This document shows positions 16,819 through 25,044 of a stretch of DNA of 64,000 bases, in pieces (the first letter of the stretch is position 1; every line of letters begins with the position of its first letter). Location of the stretch: NCBI GenBank assembly GCA_035577985.1, contig DATJZY010000129.1, positions 1 through 64,000 on the forward strand. The letters run 5' to 3'. Below the pieces are notes generated by a model, which was not told the DNA's origin, did no database searches, and saw only the letters and a list, made by a program, of their open reading frames with translations. The position numbers and the translations under genes are program-made. This stretch comes from Candidatus Eisenbacteria bacterium. GTDB lineage: Bacteria > Desulfobacterota > Binatia > DP-6.

Positions 16819-17973
16819 GTGGAGCTCCCGCCGCTCGACTTCGACGACGTCCACCGCCGCGTGCTCTCGGAGCGATTGCGCACCGGGATCGGCCGCATGG
16901 CGGCGGCCGACGTCGCCGGCGTGCCCTCGATCGCGCTCCGTCTCGTGGACGGCCGATCGTACCGCTTGACACCGGACGGAGGAGAGATCCGCATCGAAGC
17001 CGGCGACGACGCGACCACGGTCGTCCTGATGGACGAGGACGCCTGGTGCGACTTCGCCCGCGAGCTGGCGACGGCGGCGGGCCTCCTCTACGGCGATCGC
17101 CTGCGCTTCGTCGCCGGCGGATCACCGGACCTGGAGCGCTGGGAGCCTGCGCTGCGCGCGCTCTACAGCGGCCGGTCCATCTTCGATCCGAGACACACGG
17201 TGCTCCGCGGGCGCGACGGCGTGGCGCTCGACCCGAGCCGCAGCTTCGCGCTCGGCGATCCCGACGACGAGCTGCGGGACTTCCTGCACGCGACGGGCTA
17301 CCTCCACGTGCGGAGCGTCTTCACCCGGGACGAGATCGCCCGCCTCGTCGAGGTCGTCGAACGCCACCAGTCGGAGGCGAAGCCCGGTGACGGGCGCTCC
17401 TGGTGGGCGAAGCGGACCGACGGAGCGCAGGTTCTCTGCCGCCTCATCTATCTCGGGCTCGTGTCGCCGGAGATCGCGGCCCTCGCCGACGATCCGCGGC
17501 TGCGTCGCCTGGCCGCGCTCTCCGACACGCCGCTGCGGGCCGTGCACGACCACAGCGACGGCGACTCGGTCGTCATCAAGAACGCGAACGTGTCCGAAGG
17601 CCTCTCGGACCTTCCGTGGCATCGCGACTGCGGCCTCGGGGGGCATCCCGTACGGTGCCCCTCGATCAACCTCGGCGTGCAGCTCGATGCGGCGACGGAA
17701 GCGAGCGGCCGCCTCCATTTCGTTCCAGGGTCGTGGCGGGGATCGTGTCACCGCAGCGACCTCTCGCGTGCCGCGACCGTCGCCGTCGACACGGAGCCCG
17801 GCGACTGCACGCTCCACTTCGGCGACGTGATGCACGCCGCGCCGCCACCTACCGGCACCGGCCCGGGCCGCCGCGCCTTGTACGTGACCTACATGCCCCA
17901 CGAAGCCGACGCGTTCATTCCCGCGGGCAAGAGCTACAACGACGTCATCCTGAAGCGCGTCGGCGGGCTCTAG
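16819..17973 (+). CDS. phytanoyl-CoA dioxygenase (PhyH) family protein
   Basis: A 384-residue protein. The C-terminal half is a Fe(II)/2-oxoglutarate dioxygenase of the PhyH type. The metal triad is visible as His268 and Asp270 in WHRDCG and His339 in FGDVMHAAP. An Arg in GRRALYVTY near 355 would hold 2-oxoglutarate. The N-terminal 120 residues contain a region reminiscent of SCP2-like lipid-binding domains (IRIEAGDDATTVVL through LLYGDRLRF), which is tentative. Such enzymes hydroxylate lipids or small molecules, and some cleave phosphonates or halogenated compounds. The GTG at 16819 lies 2 nt after sugE. The stop is followed after 4 nt by a strong hairpin. Confidence 0.87.
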   Translation: MELPPLDFDDVHRRVLSERLRTGIGRMAAADVAGVPSIALRLVDGRSYRLTPDGGEIRIEAGDDATTVVLMDEDAWCDFARELATAAGLLYGDRLRFVAGGSPDLERWEPALRALYSGRSIFDPRHTVLRGRDGVALDPSRSFALGDPDDELRDFLHATGYLHVRSVFTRDEIARLVEVVERHQSEAKPGDGRSWWAKRTDGAQVLCRLIYLGLVSPEIAALADDPRLRRLAALSDTPLRAVHDHSDGDSVVIKNANVSEGLSDLPWHRDCGLGGHPVRCPSINLGVQLDAATEASGRLHFVPGSWRGSCHRSDLSRAATVAVDTEPGDCTLHFGDVMHAAPPPTGTGPGRRALYVTYMPHEADAFIPAGKSYNDVILKRVGGL

Positions 17974-17977
17974 GAGG

Positions 17978-18004
17978 CCGACCCAAGACTCCGTCTTGGG
18001 TCGG
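17978..18004 (+). terminator. candidate terminator hairpin after the PhyH gene
   Basis: A perfect 12-bp stem, CCGACCCAAGAC with its complement, closes a 3-nt loop, 4 nt after the stop codon. No T-tract follows, so intrinsic termination is uncertain. It could equally block 3' exonucleases or act on the convergent dehydrogenase transcript. Confidence 0.5.
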
Positions 18005-18074
18005 GGTAGGACGCGAGTGTGTCGCGTTCGTGGCACGCGCGACCGGCATGCCGCGGCCAGCCAAGCTGGCGCGG
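17978..18074 (+). repeat. two-hairpin dispersed element, copy A
   Basis: This 97-nt element begins exactly 4 nt after the PhyH stop. Hairpin 1 (17978-18004) has a perfect 12-bp stem with a TCC loop. Hairpin 2 (18051-18074) has CCGC and GCCAGC pairing with GCTGGC and GCGG around a CAA loop, with one bulged G. The same element, the same length and in the same relation to a stop codon, lies on the minus strand at 44928-45024. It looks like a REP-type or mobile 3'-end element and may also end transcription. Confidence 0.8.
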
Positions 18075-18117
18075 GAGACGAAATACGCCCGTTGGGTTGC
18101 GGCGTCACGCCGGCCTC

Positions 18118-19050
18118 CTAGTATCCTGCCGCAACGTCGACGACGCCTTCGAGGGGCTCGCCGGCGAGCATTCGGCGCAGGTTCGCGACGAACTTGCCGA
18201 CCAGGACGTCGCCGCCGCCGGGGCCGTTCCACGACACGTGGGCGGACAGGTGGACGCGGGGATGCGTGTACATCCAATGCCCATCGGGCAGCGGCTCCGG
18301 CTCGACCGCGTCGAGCGACGCCAGCGCCACGCGTTCGTCGTCGAGCGCGCGGCGGAGCGCCTCGTCGTCTACGAGCGGGCCGCGCGCCACGTTCACGAGA
18401 TGGACGCCGGGCTTCACGACGCGCAGCGCTCGCTCGCCGATGATCCCGCGCGTCTCGGCCGTGGCCGGCGTGACCAGCACCAGGTGATCCGCCGTCGCGA
18501 GCAGATCGTCCAGCGTCGGCGCGATCTCGACGCCGTGGATCGGGCTCGGCGCCGCCGTGCGCCGGAAGGCACGCACGCGCATGCCGAACGGCAGCGCGCG
18601 CGCGGCGATCGCGCTGCCGATGCCGCCGATCCCGACCAGCGCGAGCGTCTTCTCGTACAGGCCGCCCATGGTCGGCCGGAAGTTCCACGACGACGGGAAC
18701 GCGCGCAGCCACTCCGCGGGGAGGTTCTTCTCGAACGCGAGCATCTGCGCGAGCACCCACTCGGCGATCGGGATGGCGCTCGCGCCGCGCGAGCAGGTGA
18801 GGAGGCGATCGCCGACGACGTCCAGGGGAAAGCGATCGACGCCGGTGCCGACCGTGTGGATCCATCGCACGCCGGTGGTGGCGAGGACCTCGGCCAGGTT
18901 CGGCGTGCCCCACGGCAGCGTCAGCAGCGCGTCGGCGCGAAGCTGCGGGTCGATCGGATCGGCGGTAGGGATCACGATCGTCTCGACGCCGGGAACGGCC
19001 TCCGCGATCTGCGCCGCGAACGAGTCGCCGAGGTGGACGAGCACCCGCAC
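18118..19050 (-). CDS. D-2-hydroxyacid dehydrogenase (NAD-binding)
   Basis: A 310-residue member of the D-isomer-specific 2-hydroxyacid dehydrogenase family. The Rossmann dinucleotide loop is VGIGGIGSAIAAR near residue 140, the catalytic Arg lies in NVARGPLVDDEAL, the Glu in DAVEPEPLP and the His in SAHVSWN near residue 275. It interconverts a 2-hydroxy and a 2-oxo acid; substrate is not predictable. It lacks the ACT or regulatory domain of SerA. The gene is convergent with the PhyH gene across the repeat element and divergent from moaB, with 47 nt between starts. Confidence 0.9.
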   Translation of the reverse strand: MRVLVHLGDSFAAQIAEAVPGVETIVIPTADPIDPQLRADALLTLPWGTPNLAEVLATTGVRWIHTVGTGVDRFPLDVVGDRLLTCSRGASAIPIAEWVLAQMLAFEKNLPAEWLRAFPSSWNFRPTMGGLYEKTLALVGIGGIGSAIAARALPFGMRVRAFRRTAAPSPIHGVEIAPTLDDLLATADHLVLVTPATAETRGIIGERALRVVKPGVHLVNVARGPLVDDEALRRALDDERVALASLDAVEPEPLPDGHWMYTHPRVHLSAHVSWNGPGGGDVLVGKFVANLRRMLAGEPLEGVVDVAAGY

Positions 19051-19097
19051 GCTCCGCGTCCTAGCGCGGTCCCGCCGGCCCGGCTAGAGTCCGGCCC

Positions 19098-19601
19098 ATG
19101 TCGGTCGAGGCGCATCGCGCCGAGGGCAAGCGCGTGATCGCGTGCGCCGTCCTCACCGTGAGCGATACGCGGACGGTCGAGACCGACACGAGCGGAGCGA
19201 GGACGGGCGAGCTGCTCGCCGCCGGCGGCCACACGATCGTCGATCGGGCGATCCTCCCCGACGAGCCGGCGCGCGTCCGCCGACACGTCGAGGCGCTTCT
19301 CGGCAGGCCGGACGTCGACGCGATCTTCGTCAACGGCGGCACGGGGCTCGCACCACGCGACACCACCTACGAGGCGATCGCCGGGCTGCTCGAGAAGCGG
19401 CTCGACGGCTTCGGCGAGATCTTTCGCATGCTGTCGTTCCAGGAGATCGGCGCCGCTGCGATGCTGTCGCGCGCCGTCGCGGGCGTCGCACGCGGCAAGG
19501 TCGTCGCCTCGATGCCGGGATCGACCGCCGCCGTCGAGCTCGCGATGACGAAGCTCCTGGTCCCCGAGCTCGGCCACATGGTGAAGCTCGCGCGGGGCTG
19601 A
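19098..19601 (+). CDS. moaB: molybdenum cofactor biosynthesis protein B (MoaB/MogA family)
   Basis: A 167-residue protein of the MoaB/Mog fold. It begins its domain with ACAVLTVSDTRTVETDTSG, then NGGTGLAPRDTTYEAI near residue 77, and SMPGSTAAVELAMTKLL near residue 137. These are the molybdopterin-binding motifs of the family, which adenylylates molybdopterin before molybdate insertion. It heads a moaB-moaD-moaE cluster: moaD starts 2 nt after its stop. No Moco riboswitch fits in the 47-nt leader. Confidence 0.93.
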   Translation: MSVEAHRAEGKRVIACAVLTVSDTRTVETDTSGARTGELLAAGGHTIVDRAILPDEPARVRRHVEALLGRPDVDAIFVNGGTGLAPRDTTYEAIAGLLEKRLDGFGEIFRMLSFQEIGAAAMLSRAVAGVARGKVVASMPGSTAAVELAMTKLLVPELGHMVKLARG

Positions 19602-19603
19602 CC

Positions 19604-19846
19604 GTGACCGTCCGCCTGCGCGTCTTCGCGATCCTCCGCGAGCGGCTCGGCGCGTCCGAGATCGAGCGCACCGCGGGGCCCCGGACGACGGTGGGCGCGA
19701 TCTGGCGCGCGGTCGTCGCCGAGCATCCCGAGGTCGCGCGCGTGCGCGTCCGCTTCGCCGTGAAGGAAGCCTACGTCGACGCCGACTACCGCCCGAAGGA
19801 CGGCGACGAGGTGGCGGTGTTCCCGCCCGTGTCGGGAGGCGCCTAG
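19604..19846 (+). CDS. moaD: molybdopterin synthase small subunit MoaD
   Basis: An 80-residue ubiquitin-like protein with GTG start (VTVRLRVFAILRERLG) and the usual ending DGDEVAVFPPVSGG. It forms molybdopterin synthase with MoaE and donates sulfur from a C-terminal thiocarboxylate. The frame adds one alanine after the Gly-Gly (SGGA, stop TAG at 19844-19846). In characterised MoaD proteins the terminal glycine must be free, so this form would need trimming, or the base sequence is slightly off. It lies 2 nt after moaB and 1 nt before moaE. Confidence 0.88.
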   Translation: MTVRLRVFAILRERLGASEIERTAGPRTTVGAIWRAVVAEHPEVARVRVRFAVKEAYVDADYRPKDGDEVAVFPPVSGGA

Positions 19847-19847
19847 C

Positions 19848-20282
19848 GTGTTCCGGATCGTGAAGCGACGGATCGACCTCCGGGCGCTCGATGCCGCGGT
19901 CCGCCATCCGCGCGCGGGTGCGATCGTCACGTTCGTCGGGACGACGCGGAGCGAGAACGTCGGCCGTCGGGTCCGGCGGCTCGAGTACGAAGCGTTCGTC
20001 TCGATGGCGACGAAGGAGATGCGCGCGCTCGCCGCCCAGGCGAAGAAGCGCTGGCCGCTGCGCAAGGTGGCGATGGTGCATCGCCTCGGCGTCGTGCCGG
20101 TCGGCGAGGCGAGCGTCGCGATCGCCGTCTCGGCGGGCCATCGCCGCGAGGCGTTCGAGGCGTGCCACTGGCTCATCGACCGCCTGAAGGAGATCGTGCC
20201 CATCTGGAAGAAGGAGCACTATCACGGTGGCGAGGTGTGGATCGGCGTGCAGCAGGGCGGTCCCGCGCCGCGCTCGAGCTAG
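19848..20282 (+). CDS. moaE: molybdopterin synthase catalytic subunit MoaE
   Basis: A 144-residue protein that begins at a GTG 1 nt after moaD. It shows the MoaE motifs GAIVTFVGTTRSEN near residue 25, LEYEAFVSMA near 46, HRLGVVPVGEASVAIAVSAGHRREAF near 80-105, and the catalytic IWKKEHYHGG segment near 123. It converts precursor Z to molybdopterin together with MoaD. Cluster position and motifs make the call secure. It is convergent with ppk2, 18 nt apart. Confidence 0.95.
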   Translation: MFRIVKRRIDLRALDAAVRHPRAGAIVTFVGTTRSENVGRRVRRLEYEAFVSMATKEMRALAAQAKKRWPLRKVAMVHRLGVVPVGEASVAIAVSAGHRREAFEACHWLIDRLKEIVPIWKKEHYHGGEVWIGVQQGGPAPRSS

Positions 20283-20300
20283 TATCCGCAGTCCGAAGAG

Positions 20301-21218
20301 CTAGGCCTCCTTGTCGAGCGCGCGGCGGGCCTCCCGGAGCTGGGCCCGCTGCACGCGGTCGACCTTGGGATAGTGCAGGTCGAGGTCGATTAGCGCATCG
20401 ACGACCGCCGCCGCCACCACCAGACGCGTGAACCACTTGTTGTCGGCCGGGACGACGAACCACGGCGCGTGCGGCGCCGCCGTCGCGCGGATCGCGTCCT
20501 CGTAGGCCTGCATGTAGTCCTTCCAGTACTGGCGCTCGGTGACGTCGGCGGCCGAGAACTTCCAGTTCTTGCGGGGGTACTGGAGCCGTTCGAGGAAGCG
20601 CTTGCGCTGCTCGGCGCGCGAGACGTGCAGGAAGAACTTGAGGATCACCCATCCCTGCCGCGCGAGGTACTGCTCGAAGCCGCGAATGTCCTCGTAGCGC
20701 TCCTCCCAGATGTGCTTGCTCACGAGCTGCGGCGGCAGCTTCTGGCGCGCGAGGATCTCCTTGTGCACGCGCACCACCAGCACCTCCTCGTAGTAGGACC
20801 GGTTGAAGATCCCGATCCGGCCGCGCTCGGGGAGGCACCTGGCCGAGCGCCACATGAAGTCGTGGTCCAGCTCCTCGTTCGACGGTGCTTTGAACGAGTA
20901 GACCTGGCACCCCTGCGGGTTCACGCCCGACATCACGTGCTTGATCGTGCCGTCCTTGCCGGCGGCGTCCATCGCCTGGAAGACCAGCAGCACGCCCCAG
21001 CGATCCTGTGCGTAGAGCATGTCCTGCTGGGTTTTCAGCACCTCGATACCGCGGGCGAGCGTCTCGTTCGCCTTCTTCTTCCCGATGTCGAGGCCGCGCG
21101 TGTCGCCCGGATCGATGTCCTTCAGGCGAAAGTGCTTGCCCTTCGTCACCCGGAACGGCTTCACGAACCGCTCGGCGATCTCACCTGCGCGCCTGACATC
21201 CGGATCCTTCTTCGGCAT
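20301..21218 (-). CDS. ppk2: polyphosphate kinase 2 family protein
   Basis: A 305-residue PPK2. It has the Walker A-like FQAMDAAGKDGT near residue 81, FNRSYYEEVLVVRVH near 140 (Walker B region), WVILKFFLHVSRAEQRKRF near 185 and a C-terminal PWFVVPADNKWFTR. Single-domain PPK2 enzymes phosphorylate NDPs or NMPs with polyphosphate, or make polyphosphate from nucleotides; the class cannot be assigned from motifs alone. Length and motif order are normal. It is convergent with moaE and is followed upstream by the mgtC-like gene on the same strand (43-nt gap). Confidence 0.93.
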   Translation of the reverse strand: MPKKDPDVRRAGEIAERFVKPFRVTKGKHFRLKDIDPGDTRGLDIGKKKANETLARGIEVLKTQQDMLYAQDRWGVLLVFQAMDAAGKDGTIKHVMSGVNPQGCQVYSFKAPSNEELDHDFMWRSARCLPERGRIGIFNRSYYEEVLVVRVHKEILARQKLPPQLVSKHIWEERYEDIRGFEQYLARQGWVILKFFLHVSRAEQRKRFLERLQYPRKNWKFSAADVTERQYWKDYMQAYEDAIRATAAPHAPWFVVPADNKWFTRLVVAAAVVDALIDLDLHYPKVDRVQRAQLREARRALDKEA

Positions 21219-21261
21219 GCGCGAGACGTACCGTGGTGGGGTGCGCCGCGTCCACCAGGCG

Positions 21262-21954
21262 TCAGACCGCCGGCGTCTCCTCGTGGATCTCGCGCACCTC
21301 GGGAAGCGCGGCCAGCTGGGCGAGCAGATCGCGTTGGTGACGGCGTGGCAGGCGGAAGAGGAAGCGCCCCCGAGCGAAGTCGCCCGATCCCTCCACGGTC
21401 CCCACGACCTCGTAGGCGACGTCGAACGCGACCAGGAGCTGCTCGATCCGGATCAGCGTCTTGCCGTGGTTCGGGTCGAAGGCGATCGCGACGAGGGTGG
21501 GCGGCAGGCCTGCGATCCGGTGCTCCTCGACGAAATGCAGGGCCACGAGCGTCGCGCGGATCAGGAGCGCGAGGCCGAGGCCGGCGCCCGCCCGGCCCGC
21601 CCCGACGACCATGCCCATGGCCGCCGTGATCCAGATCGACGCGGCCGTCGTCGTGCCGGTGACGCCGACGCTCTCGCGCAGGATGACGCCCGCGCCGAGA
21701 AAGCCGATGCCGGTCACGATCTGGGCGGCGACGCGGCCGGAGTCGCCGGTCGTAGTGGTGAACGCGAAGGATGCCATCGTGAAAACGGCTGACCCGAGAC
21801 AGACGAGGACCAGCGTGCGCAGCCCGGCGGGCTTCTCGCGCTGTTCTCGTTCGGCGCCGACGATGGCGCCGCACACGATCGCGACGAGGGCCAGTGCGAT
21901 CGGCGCCGCGTGACCGGGGAGCAGGCGCCACCAGTCCTCGAGGACGTAGGTCAC
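21262..21954 (-). CDS. MgtC/SapB family membrane protein
   Basis: A 230-residue protein with about five N-terminal membrane helices and the MgtC signature GAIVGAEREQREKPAGLRT near residue 30. Two further MgtC-typical helices follow (IVTGIGFLGAGVILRES and a glycine-rich helix near 120). The C-terminal 85 residues form a soluble domain resembling an ACT-like fold. MgtC proteins modulate ATP synthase or Mg2+/acid adaptation in pathogens; the role in environmental bacteria is unclear. The ATG at 21954 gives MTYVLEDWWRLLPGHAAP, a normal family start. Confidence 0.9.
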   Translation of the reverse strand: MTYVLEDWWRLLPGHAAPIALALVAIVCGAIVGAEREQREKPAGLRTLVLVCLGSAVFTMASFAFTTTTGDSGRVAAQIVTGIGFLGAGVILRESVGVTGTTTAASIWITAAMGMVVGAGRAGAGLGLALLIRATLVALHFVEEHRIAGLPPTLVAIAFDPNHGKTLIRIEQLLVAFDVAYEVVGTVEGSGDFARGRFLFRLPRRHQRDLLAQLAALPEVREIHEETPAV

Positions 21955-22053
21955 GGGTGCCGCTTAGCGCGCCGCAGCGCGCGCCGCCAGGTGGGCAGTT
22001 GCGGTCGTGCGAGGCCGGACGCTATAGGGCGCCAACCACGAAAGGGGGGGCGT

Positions 22054-22515
22054 GTGGACGGCCAAACAGCAGCGTGGATCAACCGGGGACGATCGGGCGT
22101 GCACGCGGTGGCTCTCGCGATCACGCTCACGGCGATGTGGGGATGCGCGACGGGGGTGAAACCGAATCCGACAATCAACAAGGCGAACGCCGAGGTCGGG
22201 AAGATCAGGTACGAGCAGTACTGCACCCCGTGCCACGGCCCGGGCGGCGGACCCGGCACCGCCAAGTACCGCTCGACGGGCGAGCCGGTCGATCTGCGCA
22301 CCTACGTCGAGCGTAACGGTGGGACGTTCCCGGCGGCGCAGTGGATCGCCGTCACGCAGGACGTGAATCCCGGCGGCGTCCATGCCGACGTGTGGAACAC
22401 CATCCAGAAGTACAACATGTCCATGTCGCTCTCGAACGACGATAGCGACGCCAAGGGTGTCCTGGCGATGATCGCGAACTACATCATGTCGGTCCAGGTC
22501 CCCACCAAGAAGTAG
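22054..22515 (+). CDS. monoheme cytochrome c, possibly membrane-anchored
   Basis: A 153-residue protein. An N-terminal hydrophobic segment ends MWGC near residue 27 and could be a loose lipobox or a signal anchor. The heme motif CTPCH follows near residue 58 in YCTPCHGPGGGPG. A C-terminal Met in NMSMSLSND is a candidate sixth ligand. I chose the GTG at 22054 because an AGGGGGGG ribosome site lies just upstream; the frame is open further back but Arg-rich. It starts 99 nt from the divergent mgtC-like gene, and the DUF4136 gene follows after 10 nt. Confidence 0.8.
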   Translation: MDGQTAAWINRGRSGVHAVALAITLTAMWGCATGVKPNPTINKANAEVGKIRYEQYCTPCHGPGGGPGTAKYRSTGEPVDLRTYVERNGGTFPAAQWIAVTQDVNPGGVHADVWNTIQKYNMSMSLSNDDSDAKGVLAMIANYIMSVQVPTKK

Positions 22516-22525
22516 ACGCGCATCC

Positions 22526-23065
22526 ATGACACGACTGCCGTCCGTGCTCGTCGCCGCGTTGGCGCTCGCCCTCGCTGCCTGCAGCCAGTTCACGATCCGC
22601 ACCGGCTACGACAAGTCGGCCGACTTCTCGCACCTGCACACCTACGCCTGGCTGCCCATCGATCAGGCGGCGCCGGCAGACCAGAACGTCCCGGATCGGC
22701 TCATCGACACGCAGATCCGCGCCGCGGCCGACGACGAGCTGACGGCGAAGGGCTATCGCAGCGCGAACGGGGGCCCAGCGGACTTCCTGCTGAACTATCG
22801 CCTCACGACGCGGGCCGGAGAGGATCTCAGCGCCGACGCGTCGCCGTACGGCTGGGGGTGGTGGGGGTGGCCGGGCGCCGAGGTGACGACCTACTCCGAA
22901 GGGACGCTCTACCTCGGCGTGATCGACCCGAAGGCCAAGCGCATGATCTGGCTCGGCGCCGCCGAGGCGCGGATCATGCCGCAGATGTCGATCTCGTACG
23001 AGAAGCGGCGCGAGCGCATCTTCGACGCCGTCGACCAGATCCTGGCGAAGTTCCCGCCCCAGTGA
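22526..23065 (+). CDS. DUF4136 domain lipoprotein
   Basis: A 179-residue protein with a clear lipoprotein signal (ALALALAACS, Cys near residue 19). The DUF4136 pattern follows: YDKSADFSHLHTYAWLP near residue 32, a later GTLYLGVIDPKAKRMIWLGAAEA, and the C-terminal AVDQILAKFPP. The family is periplasmic or outer-membrane associated and has no established function. It lies 10 nt after the cytochrome c gene and converges on the lipoprotein hydrolase gene. Confidence 0.88.
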   Translation: MTRLPSVLVAALALALAACSQFTIRTGYDKSADFSHLHTYAWLPIDQAAPADQNVPDRLIDTQIRAAADDELTAKGYRSANGGPADFLLNYRLTTRAGEDLSADASPYGWGWWGWPGAEVTTYSEGTLYLGVIDPKAKRMIWLGAAEARIMPQMSISYEKRRERIFDAVDQILAKFPPQ

Positions 23066-23078
23066 CCCCGCGCCGCCC

Positions 23079-24941
23079 TCACGGAGTGGCGAGGTGCTCG
23101 ACGAGGATGCGGCGCACCTCCTCGATCGTGTGCGGGTTGTCCTGGCAGGAGTGACCCGACTTCACGACCAGCTCGGACTCGACGCCGTCGATGTGCGCGC
23201 TCTGGTACGCGACGATGCCGTCGTGGCCCTCCTCGACCGGACCGTCGCCCTGCACGGCGATGATGGAGTGTGCCTTGACGCCAGGCACGACCGAGAGGGA
23301 CGAGATCGACTTCGCGAAGCGGCTGCCGGGCGTCATGTTGTCGACCGCGGTCGCCACGCGCCCGAAGGACCTTGCCGTGGCGAGGTCGGGGTTCTGCCGC
23401 ATGACGTCGGTCACCGTGTGCGTGACGTCGAGAGGGAAGGTGATGAACCGGGCGGCGTAGTGGCTGAGCCAGTTGCCGGCGAAGTAGCTCCCGCGGTGCG
23501 GCGTCGCGATGAACACGACGCGCGTCACGAAAGGCAGGGGCTCCACGAACATGGATCGCGCGAGGAACGCGCGCGCATTCGGACTGAGGTTGACCTGGTC
23601 GAAGGGCTTGTTCGAGACGCCGTCCCAGAAGACGTTCCCGCTGTCGACCGCGGTGAGCTTCGTCAGGAGCCCGCCCTGGCTGTGGCCGATCACGATCATG
23701 TGGCGAAGCGCGGGGTCTTTCCCCTCGGGATCGAGCTGCGCAACGGCGCCGGCGAGCGAGTCGCGGAGCAGCATCGCGGAGTAGAGGATGGGGTTGCCGG
23801 TGTTGTAGCTGAACAGCCAGAACTGCACGCGATCGCGCAGGCGCGGATCGTTCGACAGCTCGTTCACCATCTGCGCCCAGCGGCCCGCGCTCGACGCCGT
23901 GCCGTGCACGAGCACGACCGGCACGCGGCCCGGACGATAGGGCGCCAGCGCGGCGAGCTGGGTCTTCTCGTCGATGAGGCCGGCGCCCTGCAGGAAGCCC
24001 TTCAGCTCCTGCGCCCAGACCGGCGACTCTGCGAGCGTGTAGGCGAGGTTCGCCGTCGACTCGACCTCGATCGGCACGGGCTTTCCCGTACCCGGGTCGA
24101 ACGCCTCGGCGCGGTCCGGCGTCACCAGCGCGAGGGTCGCATCGATGCGGGGCTGGCCGAGCTGCTGGCGCGCGTGGTCGATGCGTAGCAGCGCGGTGAC
24201 GGCGACCTTCGCCCACGGCTCGACGAAATCCGCGTAGCCCTTCTCGCGATCGAGCGGCTCGGTGCTGGCGCCGAGCGGCGCCCCGATTCCGGGCCATCGA
24301 TACCGCGTCTGCAATCCGCGCACGTCGAGATCGGCGACCGACGTGAAGTGGACGAGCCGGCGGCTGCCCCAGACGAGCCCGGTCGGATCGACATGGACGT
24401 CGAGCCAGCCGAACGGGAGCTGGTAGCTGCCTTCCTGGATCTGCACCTCGTGGTTCGGTCCGGCGAAGCCCTCGGCGATCCCGCGGTTGTAGAGATCGGC
24501 GGCGATGCGAAGGCGCGGATCGAACGGATCCGGCCGCGTATGGCCGTCGCCGGGGAAGAGGAACGCGTAGGCGTACACCGACGCCGCCAGGAAGTAGGGG
24601 CGCTTGCCGGTCTCTCCGGCGTGGTAGAAGGAGAGCTCCGCCAGCGCGAAGACGTCGTCGCGGTTCTCGCGCCCGGCCACGACCAGCGCGTGCAGGTCCG
24701 CGAGCGCGCCGTCGGGGTCGTCGTCGAACCGCTCGACGAGATCGCGTCGGTAGAGGACGTTCTTCGTGGACTGGCTGAGCTTGCCGCTCGAGAGCACGCT
24801 GCGCGTGAGGACGCGCTGGACCTGCTCGGGTGAGACGCGCCTCACGCCGACGGGCGTTTCGCAGCCGGCGCCCAGCACGACGGCGATCGAGAGCGCCACC
24901 GCGATGCTGCGGCGTCGACGTCCTACCGCGCGGCGCCCCAC
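23079..24941 (-). CDS. lipoprotein alpha/beta hydrolase (PGAP1-like lipase fold)
   Basis: A 620-residue protein. The first 27 residues are an Arg-rich signal ending in the lipobox LGAGC (Cys27). About 300 residues of helical and beta sequence without recognised motifs follow. The hydrolase domain has VVLVHGTASSAGRW near residue 350 (oxyanion), MIVIGHSQGGLL near 425 (Ser nucleophile), VVFIATPHRGSYFAG near 490, and the late His in GHSCQDNPHT. It is probably anchored at the outer membrane and acts on lipids or esters. I chose the GTG at 24941 as the last start before the signal; the frame is open further upstream. The gene is divergent from the mla cluster. Confidence 0.82.
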   Translation of the reverse strand: MGRRAVGRRRRSIAVALSIAVVLGAGCETPVGVRRVSPEQVQRVLTRSVLSSGKLSQSTKNVLYRRDLVERFDDDPDGALADLHALVVAGRENRDDVFALAELSFYHAGETGKRPYFLAASVYAYAFLFPGDGHTRPDPFDPRLRIAADLYNRGIAEGFAGPNHEVQIQEGSYQLPFGWLDVHVDPTGLVWGSRRLVHFTSVADLDVRGLQTRYRWPGIGAPLGASTEPLDREKGYADFVEPWAKVAVTALLRIDHARQQLGQPRIDATLALVTPDRAEAFDPGTGKPVPIEVESTANLAYTLAESPVWAQELKGFLQGAGLIDEKTQLAALAPYRPGRVPVVLVHGTASSAGRWAQMVNELSNDPRLRDRVQFWLFSYNTGNPILYSAMLLRDSLAGAVAQLDPEGKDPALRHMIVIGHSQGGLLTKLTAVDSGNVFWDGVSNKPFDQVNLSPNARAFLARSMFVEPLPFVTRVVFIATPHRGSYFAGNWLSHYAARFITFPLDVTHTVTDVMRQNPDLATARSFGRVATAVDNMTPGSRFAKSISSLSVVPGVKAHSIIAVQGDGPVEEGHDGIVAYQSAHIDGVESELVVKSGHSCQDNPHTIEEVRRILVEHLATP

Positions 24942-25044
24942 GTCGTGCTCTCTGGCCGACCGGCGGCGTGCACGCAAGGCGAGGCCGGTTTGCCCGTCCC
25001 GGCCCGGTCCGTTATGCGGAGCCCCGAGCGTCAACGGTTCCCTG

